Positions 49,858-55,933 of a stretch of DNA of 55,933 nucleotides are shown here, in pieces (the stretch's first letter is position 1; every line of letters begins with the position of its first letter). A program made the translations under genes and the position numbers. The DNA is from Bacteroidota bacterium (lineage in GTDB: Bacteria; Bacteroidota; Bacteroidia; Bacteroidales; CAIWKO01): contig JBAXND010000026.1 of NCBI GenBank assembly GCA_037133915.1, positions 1-55,933 of the forward strand. The letters run 5' to 3'. The notes beneath the pieces are model-generated. The model had not been told where the DNA came from and ran no database searches. It saw only the letters and a list, made by a program, of their open reading frames with translations.

Positions 49858-49958
49858 AAAAAAAACAATTAATGGTCAATAATTTAACAATATAGCAATT
49901 TTGTTCAATTCATTCCGACACGCACGGACATTTGATTATAATTCTTACTTTATAGTTA

Positions 49959-50843
49959 TTACTTCCTGCAAATTACCGTATCATAGCTTGCTCCAAATCC
50001 CCACCAGATTCCCAATCCTCCGTTATCAATATTAGTCGGAATGGTAGTTGTTGATGAAAATGGATTCGCACCTCCCATTATTTCCCGTTCGGCACTGCGC
50101 CAGAAAAGGTAGCTTTCCACATCTATGTGGCAAAGGCGCGATATTACGGTATCTCCAACACTGAAATGAGAGCCTCCGCGTCCGATACTATCCTGAGTTA
50201 AATTGCTTGCCGAGCCGCGATAAAGCGTAAAATTAAATTTCTGTCCGTTAAAAAATTTATCGTCCCATACAGAGCCTGAGATGGGTACAAACCCTTGGTC
50301 TTTATGAAGCCGCTTGGTGAAAATGCGGTAATAATCCGTGGTAGCGCCGTTATCAAAACCGGTAGCATTCACAAAACCCAGACTGTCGCCATGGCTTGGG
50401 TCTGGCGCAAACCAAACGCTGTCGAGATATACCACTTCGGGGATGCTGGTATGCGCCGTGTAAGTCTTTCCGTCGGCTTCAACCGTGAGCGTATATGTTT
50501 TGCCAACCACGCCTTTTAATGTGCTGCCCTGATACATAATGAACGGATACATCGTTGGGCTGACAGTGAGAATCAACGTTTCAGTGTTCGTTCCGTCACT
50601 TACTTTTACTACAGCATCCGTTACAATACTATGGATCAATGATGCTGAATCAATAGGGTCGAAATAGGGCGAGCTGCGTGTAACTATTACTGTGGCTGTC
50701 TGATTCTGTTCAATCCAGCCTTCCACAACAATTTTCTGTTCTACTTTCGGCAAGGTGAAGTCTATATTTTTTGTGCATGATGACAAAAGCACAATAATAA
50801 ATACCGGGGCGAGAAAAAATATTTTTTTCATTTTCGTTTCCAT
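49959..50843 (-). CDS. DUF4249 lipoprotein
   Basis: This 294-residue outer-membrane-associated lipoprotein has a signal peptide ending in a lipobox (VLLSSC, about 20-25) and beta-rich blocks typical of DUF4249 (IVVEGWIEQNQTATVIVTRS; VGKTYTLTVEADGKTYTA; SIPEVVYLDSVWF). The family pairs with TonB-dependent receptors in Bacteroidetes, probably at the cell surface. The start codon is either 50843 or, 12 bp in, 50831 (MKKIFFLAPV); the latter gives the cleaner signal peptide. It lies 1 bp after the TonB receptor stop, so the pair is one operon. Confidence 0.9.
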   Translation of the reverse strand: METKMKKIFFLAPVFIIVLLSSCTKNIDFTLPKVEQKIVVEGWIEQNQTATVIVTRSSPYFDPIDSASLIHSIVTDAVVKVSDGTNTETLILTVSPTMYPFIMYQGSTLKGVVGKTYTLTVEADGKTYTAHTSIPEVVYLDSVWFAPDPSHGDSLGFVNATGFDNGATTDYYRIFTKRLHKDQGFVPISGSVWDDKFFNGQKFNFTLYRGSASNLTQDSIGRGGSHFSVGDTVISRLCHIDVESYLFWRSAEREIMGGANPFSSTTTIPTNIDNGGLGIWWGFGASYDTVICRK

Positions 50844-50844
50844 T

Positions 50845-53211
50845 TTAATAACTGAAATTCCATGTAATTGATGGTATGATCGGGAACAGAGAAACCTGTT
50901 TCGCCTGCGTTTGCAGATTGAAGTTTGTCAGGTCGCCCGTTGTTTCAAAATAAATGTAATACGGGTTCATTCTGCTGTAGACGTTATAAACAGATAAATT
51001 CAGACTGTTTTCAAAACGTTTTTTCGTTTTAAATGTATAGTTAGCCGAGATGTCCAGGCGGTGATATGCCGGCATTCTGAATTCATTGCGCGCGCTGTAT
51101 TCATTGATGATATTTCCGGAAAGGAAATACCGTGACAGCGGAAGTGTGATGGCATTGCCTGTGGCATATACCCACACCGCTGAAATTGAGAGCCGTTTCC
51201 CGATTTCCTGTGTAATTACAATAGAAACATCATGGCGGCGGTCGTACTTTGCGTAGTATTCTTTACTCTGATTAATATCCGGAAATTTGCGCGTGGTCCA
51301 CGAAAGAGTGTAGCCAATCCATCCGGTTGTTTTACCTGTACGTTTCTTAATGAAAACTTCACCGCCATATGATTTTCCGTTGCCAAAAGTGAAGTTGTTG
51401 TCGGTATTATTCTTCAGATTATCTTCGGGGGTGCTTCCCTCTTTGAATTCTATCTGATTTTTCATTTGTTTGTAATAGAACTCAACTGAAGTTTCCCACA
51501 TATTTTTGTGGAAATTCCGGAAATAACCAAGTGAGTACTGTGTTCCGAACTGGGGTTTTACGATTGATGAACTGGGAACCCAGATATCCGTGGGCAGCGA
51601 TACTGAAGCGTAGGAGGCAAGGTGAATATACTGGTAATTCTGCGTGAAGCTTGCTTTAATAGACGATTTGGAATTAATTCCGAACTTCACAGAAACCCTT
51701 GGTTCTATATGATTATATGTTTTTACAATCTCATTGGGCTTGTAATATATCGTATCATTGATCTGACCAAAATTGTCCTGCTGGTAACGTGTGAATGGAC
51801 CTGCCTGAGCAAAGAATGTGTAACGAAGCCCGGCATTAATTTTTATGGTTTCGGTAAGGTCAAAATCATCGCTGATGTAGGCAGCGGCTTCATGACTGTA
51901 TAGCTTAACCGAGCCACCGAGGTCAAATACTGTTTCGCCCGATTTTGCTGAAGCATTGCTTGGCTGCATTACATGAAAAACATAATTACCGCCGAACTTA
52001 AACGTATGTCTTATCGAAGGCAGCCATGTGAAATCCATCTTGCCGTTATAGTCGGTGATGCCCGACATCAGCTTCATTTCATAAAGATTTTGTGCAGCCG
52101 AAAGGTTGAATTTATAATTGCTGTAAATGAGTGTAGTATTCGAGAAGAGCTTATCATTGAACAGATGATTATACCGAAGTGAAAAAGTTGCATTTCCCCA
52201 GTCAATGGTATTTTTAAAAGAAGTGCTGCCGGCAAGATTGAATACATCGCGCCCGAAGTAGCCGCTCAGGTAGAGGCGGTCTCTATCCGAAAAAATGTAA
52301 TTGACTTTAGCATTCAGGTCGTAAAAATAATAACCGCCTTTTTTAAATGGATTATCGGCACCAACAAAGGGTTTCATAATAAGGTCAATATAGGTGCGCC
52401 TTCCAGACACCATGAAGGAACTCTTTTCTTTTTGTATAGGTCCTTGTATGGTAAGGCGCGAAGAAATGAGCCCTATGCCTCCGTCAACATTAAAATCTTT
52501 ATTGTTCCCGTCTTTCATAGAAATATCAAGCACGGAAGCAAGTCGTCCACCATAATTGGCAGGCATTCCGGCCTTGGTTAATTCAACATTTTTAAGTGCA
52601 TCGGCATTGAATACAGAGAAAAAACCAAGCAGGTGAGAAGCATTATATACCACGGCTTCATCAAGCAGAATCAGGTTTTGGTCGGGACCGCCACCGCGAA
52701 CATAAAAGCCCGTATTGCCTTCGCCTGCATTCTGGATGCCGGGAGTGAGTTGAATTGTTTTAATAATATCAACTTCACCAAAAATTGCCGGTAGCTTTTT
52801 AATCCGGTCAACCGGAATCTCAAATTTTCCGACCTGAGTACTCTGGGTGTTCTGGTCTGCCTTTTCGCCGGTGATAACCACTTCCTTTGTTGTTACCACC
52901 TTTTCTGAAAGCGTGGCGTTCAATTTATAGTCTTTATTAAGATTTACTTTTTCGGTATAATCAGAATAGCCTATAAAGCTGACTACGAGATTGTAATCGC
53001 CTTTATCCACGGTAAGTGAATAAAACCCGTATGAATTTGTAGTAGTGCCTTTCATCATTTCCTTGATATACACATTGGCGCCTATCAGGTATTCGCCGGA
53101 GGCAGCATCTTTCACAAATCCGCTGACGGTGAATTTTTGTGCAAACAAGGTCGCCGGAAATAAAAAGGAAATAAGAAGAATGATTTGTATCGTTCGCTTG
53201 AATAGAGTCAT
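50845..53211 (-). CDS. TonB-dependent outer-membrane receptor
   Basis: This 788-residue receptor has a signal peptide (about 1-25, ending TLFAQ) and a CarboxypepD-regulatory-like domain (about 27-112: GFVKDAASGEYLIGANVYIK). The TonB plug follows (about 130-240: FYVRGGGPDQNLILLDEAVVY, GGRLASVLDISMKDG), then a 22-strand barrel to the C terminus (IPSITWNFSY, with an aromatic end residue). With the adjacent DUF4249 lipoprotein it forms a two-component outer-membrane unit, and the 1-bp gap implies translational coupling. The ligand cannot be inferred. There are no carbohydrate enzymes nearby, so it is not a polysaccharide-utilisation locus. Confidence 0.95.
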   Translation of the reverse strand: MTLFKRTIQIILLISFLFPATLFAQKFTVSGFVKDAASGEYLIGANVYIKEMMKGTTTNSYGFYSLTVDKGDYNLVVSFIGYSDYTEKVNLNKDYKLNATLSEKVVTTKEVVITGEKADQNTQSTQVGKFEIPVDRIKKLPAIFGEVDIIKTIQLTPGIQNAGEGNTGFYVRGGGPDQNLILLDEAVVYNASHLLGFFSVFNADALKNVELTKAGMPANYGGRLASVLDISMKDGNNKDFNVDGGIGLISSRLTIQGPIQKEKSSFMVSGRRTYIDLIMKPFVGADNPFKKGGYYFYDLNAKVNYIFSDRDRLYLSGYFGRDVFNLAGSTSFKNTIDWGNATFSLRYNHLFNDKLFSNTTLIYSNYKFNLSAAQNLYEMKLMSGITDYNGKMDFTWLPSIRHTFKFGGNYVFHVMQPSNASAKSGETVFDLGGSVKLYSHEAAAYISDDFDLTETIKINAGLRYTFFAQAGPFTRYQQDNFGQINDTIYYKPNEIVKTYNHIEPRVSVKFGINSKSSIKASFTQNYQYIHLASYASVSLPTDIWVPSSSIVKPQFGTQYSLGYFRNFHKNMWETSVEFYYKQMKNQIEFKEGSTPEDNLKNNTDNNFTFGNGKSYGGEVFIKKRTGKTTGWIGYTLSWTTRKFPDINQSKEYYAKYDRRHDVSIVITQEIGKRLSISAVWVYATGNAITLPLSRYFLSGNIINEYSARNEFRMPAYHRLDISANYTFKTKKRFENSLNLSVYNVYSRMNPYYIYFETTGDLTNFNLQTQAKQVSLFPIIPSITWNFSY

Positions 53212-53521
53212 AATCGCGTCAATTTGTCAGTTTGTGGCAAAAAAATCAGGTTGAAATTATTCTTTTTTTCTCGATTTGCCTGTAATGAACGGAAAATAAT
53301 TGCTCATTATTGCTGTATTAGCAGGGTTTAAAGTACAATTTTCAATCATTGTTGGCTTTGTCGTATAAGTAAATTGTTAAAAAACATGCCATAAATTTTA
53401 ATGTCAGTGATTAAAAGACCTGTTTTATCATAATTTTCCTGCATGCATTTGTAATAATTGTAATTTCGGGATGTTTTTTAATCGGCATTTTTTTGATGCC
53501 GGAAGTGTGAATTTCTTTTTT
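53212..53521. other. 310-bp divergent intergenic region
   Basis: AT-rich region between the TonB receptor gene and the divergent secreted-protein gene. A TAATTTCG sequence near 53460 could be a weak -7 box for the latter. I see no gene, repeat or hairpin of note. Confidence 0.45.
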
Positions 53522-54889
53522 ATGACCATCAGGACTCCAAGTATAATTATTGCTGCAGTTGCATTGTTCATTTGCATCAGCTCCGTTGACGCGCAAAAAG
53601 CCTGTTACGAAAAAGCACGTAAAGATGCAATTTCATCCTATAATGCAGAAGATTACGAAATGGCTATGAGTGCCTTGATGGTTGCTGTTCGATGCAGCGA
53701 TTGTCCCGCAAAAAATGACCTTTCCGCATGGATTAAGAAAGTAAAAGATAAACTTCCATCACCCGAAAAGGCCAGTGGATATACCTTTGGTGGTGATAAT
53801 GGAGAAGAAGCCCGCGACATTTTACAATACGATGATGGCAGTTTCTATATTCTGGGGCGGACCAATTCATATGGGAGCGGTGAAGACGACATTTACCTTA
53901 TTAAAACAAATAAATCAGGCAAAAAGCGATGGGAAAAAACCTATGGCGGAAAAGCCCCCGATTATGCAAGCCGCATTATTAAAACAAAAGATAATAAGTT
54001 ACTGATTTGTGGGAGTACCGGAAATTTCAACGCCATCAGTGAAAATATCTATCTGATAAAAATTGATACTTCGGGTACTATATTGTGGCAGTTCAATTAC
54101 GGAGGCAATTTTCTGGACTATGGCAATTCGGTGATTCAGGATGCCGATGGCGGATATACGGTGATAGGGCAGTCGTCGTCATTTGGTAATGACAAAGATG
54201 TATCGGGAGCGACCAAAGACGACATCTACATTATAAAAGTAGATAAAGACGGTAAGCTGTTGTGGCAGCAGAATTACGGCAGTGCCAATGAAGATTTAGG
54301 GGCTGATATTGCACCTTTTGCTAAAGGAGGATGGTATGCGCTCAGTACCGTAAATACTGTTGATAAGGGCTGGGAACTAAACCTGATGAAGCTGGATAAA
54401 ACCGGAAAAAAAACTTCTGAAAAGAATTATGGGGGTGCCGGTTGGGACTATGGTGTTGCCATGGTAAGCCTGCCGAATGATAATTTTGTGATTGGCGGAA
54501 CCACGAGCTCCATGGGTGCCGGTGGAAGCGATATGTGGTTGTTTAAACTGGATGCCACAGGCAAGGTGCTTTGGTCAAAGGTGTATGGTGGTGCACAGAA
54601 CGAAGAGCTCTCGCGCATTGTAAAAGTGAAGGACGGTGGCTTTTTGCTCGTTGGAAGTACTGAATCATCGGGTTCGGGAGAATCTGATATGTATATCGTA
54701 AGAGTAATGTCAAATGGTGTAATGAGCTGGCAGAAAACATTCGGCGGCAAGAAAAATGATTACGGTATTTCAGCTGTGGCGCTTTCTGATGGAGGCTTTG
54801 CCATTATCGGCTACTCCGAATCTTTTTCGAGCTGGGAAAGCGATATTTGGTTAATTTTTGTTGATTCCAAAGGGAATCTCAGGAAATGA
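53522..54889 (+). CDS. Secreted beta-propeller-like repeat protein
   Basis: This 455-residue protein has a signal peptide (MTIRTPSIIIAAVALFICISSVDAQ), a helical N-terminal part with a small cysteine cluster (about 26-85: KACYEK, VRCSDCP), and about six repeats of 50-60 residues. Each repeat contains an [WY]xxxYGG..xD...I step followed by DGGF and (V/I)IGxTxSxGxGxxDxY(L/I)(I/V)K. The pattern fits a six- or seven-bladed beta-propeller of the kind found in Bacteroidetes surface proteins. The protein has no T9SS sorting domain. ATG 53522 is chosen for the signal peptide; an upstream in-frame ATG (53471) adds a leader that lacks signal features. Function unknown. Confidence 0.85.
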   Translation: MTIRTPSIIIAAVALFICISSVDAQKACYEKARKDAISSYNAEDYEMAMSALMVAVRCSDCPAKNDLSAWIKKVKDKLPSPEKASGYTFGGDNGEEARDILQYDDGSFYILGRTNSYGSGEDDIYLIKTNKSGKKRWEKTYGGKAPDYASRIIKTKDNKLLICGSTGNFNAISENIYLIKIDTSGTILWQFNYGGNFLDYGNSVIQDADGGYTVIGQSSSFGNDKDVSGATKDDIYIIKVDKDGKLLWQQNYGSANEDLGADIAPFAKGGWYALSTVNTVDKGWELNLMKLDKTGKKTSEKNYGGAGWDYGVAMVSLPNDNFVIGGTTSSMGAGGSDMWLFKLDATGKVLWSKVYGGAQNEELSRIVKVKDGGFLLVGSTESSGSGESDMYIVRVMSNGVMSWQKTFGGKKNDYGISAVALSDGGFAIIGYSESFSSWESDIWLIFVDSKGNLRK

Positions 54890-54944
54890 GCCGTTACCGG
54901 TCATCTGTATTTTAGTATCGAAAATTTAAAAACGAATCGAATAA

Positions 54945-54977
54945 TTGCGGCAATATCGTTGGCGTTTACTAATTTTG
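54945..54977 (+). promoter_or_regulatory. Promoter of the SET-domain gene
   Basis: TTG (54945-54947), 22 bp, then TAATTTTG (54970-54977), 19 bp before the ATG at 54997. It matches the Bacteroidetes consensus well. Confidence 0.6.
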
Positions 54978-54996
54978 CGTATCTAAATAAAAAGTA

Positions 54997-55401
54997 ATGC
55001 TGAGTATTAAAAAGTCACAGATACCCATGGCGGGCGATGGATTATGGGCCGAGCGGGATTTTAAAAGGGGTGAGTTTATTGTCAAATACGATGGCGAAAA
55101 AATTTCCAGGAAAGAATGTGAGCGACGCAATTCCATGCAGGAGGGCTATGGCGGATACTATTTATTTATCACCAAAAACAAATGCATTGATGCGCAGCAC
55201 ACAATAACGGCGCACGGGCGTTATGCGAATGATGCGGCCGGTTTGTGCCGTATTGAAGGTTTGAGAAACAATGCAAAATATGAGCTGGTAAACGGAGAAC
55301 CCTTTATTAAAGCCTCCCGCAATATTTCGGCAGGAGAGGAGATATTGGTATCTTACGGCAGAGGTTATTGGAATACCATGCGGCAGGTGATGGGAAAATA
55401 A
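54997..55401 (+). CDS. SET-domain protein (putative lysine methyltransferase)
   Basis: This 134-residue protein consists of a SET domain alone. The GDGLWAERDFKRGEFIVKY block (about 13-31), HGRYANDAAG (about 68-77) and NAKYE...SRNISAGEEILVSYG (about 87-126) correspond to the SET-N and SET-C elements. The conserved RYxNDA variant replaces the usual RFINHS, and the catalytic tyrosine position is filled in SYGRGYW. Members transfer methyl groups from S-adenosylmethionine to protein lysines; the substrate here is unknown. It is a single gene with its own promoter, convergent with the STAS-like gene. Confidence 0.88.
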   Translation: MLSIKKSQIPMAGDGLWAERDFKRGEFIVKYDGEKISRKECERRNSMQEGYGGYYLFITKNKCIDAQHTITAHGRYANDAAGLCRIEGLRNNAKYELVNGEPFIKASRNISAGEEILVSYGRGYWNTMRQVMGK

Positions 55402-55432
55402 GGATCTGGAATCATTCAGGCCGGAAGTCAGG

Positions 55433-55810
55433 TCAATTTTCAGAAATTAGCCAGGAAACAGCACTTTCCCTGTCGCTGAATACCTTTACATCGAACCCTC
55501 GATTAATACAGGTAGTTTCATAGAATTTCAGATTTTTCGCAGCTTCCTTATTCTCGGGCAAAATAATTGCTTCCTTGAATTTATGAGATTCGAAAATTGT
55601 AAGATAGTATTCTGCTAAGCTGTAAATATCAACCAATGAACCGTTATCGCTGAGTCCTTTGCAGTCGCCCAGCAAGAGTAAGGTATTCTTTTCCAGTGCA
55701 AATTCGAGTGTTTGAGTCACGGAGTTAAACAGTTCATCTTTAGGAAACGGTCCGACATAAACCGTTTCAACTACTTTAATATCCTCATGATAGCATATTT
55801 TTACAGCCAT
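55433..55810 (-). CDS. Small STAS-like (SpoIIAA-type) protein
   Basis: This 125-residue cytoplasmic protein alternates beta strands and helices in the order of a STAS-like domain: MAVKICYHEDIKVVETVYVG, LLLLGDCKGL, FKEAIILPENKEAAKNLKFY, FDVKVFSDRESAVSWL. ATG 55810 is chosen because the fold starts there; an in-frame ATG at 55873 adds a hydrophobic 21-residue leader of doubtful value. Similar small proteins in Bacteroidetes have no known role. The assignment is by fold pattern only. The gene is convergent with the SET-domain gene, 31 bp away. Confidence 0.7.
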   Translation of the reverse strand: MAVKICYHEDIKVVETVYVGPFPKDELFNSVTQTLEFALEKNTLLLLGDCKGLSDNGSLVDIYSLAEYYLTIFESHKFKEAIILPENKEAAKNLKFYETTCINRGFDVKVFSDRESAVSWLISEN

Positions 55811-55933
55811 AGTATTTTCGTTGAGTATTTCCGATAGGGACAATGGACATATTGCGTAAATGTACAAAAACATGATTTAAAAATCACTGTTGTCCGGTAA
55901 AAGTTTGAAAGAAGCCGAAGCATAAGCCCGGCT

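Overview
The window reads as chromosomal DNA of a Bacteroidota (Bacteroidetes) bacterium, probably uncultured or environmental. The signs are a giant surface protein with a type IX secretion (T9SS) C-terminal sorting domain, a TonB-dependent receptor paired with a DUF4249 lipoprotein, a PorV-like outer-membrane barrel, two YceI proteins, and promoters of the Bacteroidetes form (TTG, about 20 bp, TAnnTTTG). No rRNA, tRNA or CRISPR array was seen. Everything here comes from reading the sequence; no database search was possible.

Region 1 (1-12058) is an integrative defence island. It holds a truncated secreted-protein gene at the left edge, then 1.2 kb of non-coding DNA with two tandem arrays whose units step at about one helical turn. 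A six-gene type I restriction-modification operon follows: hsdM, an ORF6N/PLD-like gene, hsdS, a GIY-YIG gene, rhuM, hsdR. Convergent to it are a helix-turn-helix (excisionase-like) gene and a tyrosine integrase. The right boundary of the island lies at about 12059, inside the reading frame of a giant gene. The left boundary is not in the window.

Region 2 (12059-28654) is that giant gene: 5,531 codons remain, encoding five whole modules and one truncated module of about 860-970 residues. Each is a right-handed beta-helix-like stretch followed by an Ig-like linker, and the protein ends with a T9SS type A sorting domain. Its 5' end, including any signal peptide, is missing, which fits interruption by the island.

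Region 3 (28655-55933) is ordinary chromosome. It contains an AAA-14/DUF4143 ATPase gene bracketed by direct copies of a palindromic repeat; a POT peptide transporter; an HHH/outer-membrane barrel pair; an hpt-adk-obgE-PAP2 cluster followed by a band-7 protein; a DEAD-box helicase; and a stress or redox cluster. That cluster has two Rrf2 regulators around a barrel protein, then two YceI proteins, a PNPOx-like flavoprotein, a barrel, a subtilase and thioredoxin reductase. The barrel gene and the yceI gene share the same promoter/operator arrangement: TTG-N20-TAnnTTTG followed directly by a 19-bp TCCTA-N9-TAGGA palindrome. The adjacent Rrf2 proteins are the obvious candidate repressors. The window ends with a DUF4249/TonB receptor pair, a beta-propeller-like secreted protein, a SET-domain protein and a small STAS-like protein.

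The best candidates for something new are the helically phased repeat arrays ahead of the restriction operon, the island-interrupted modular giant protein, the repeat-bracketed ATPase cassette and the Rrf2 operator pair.
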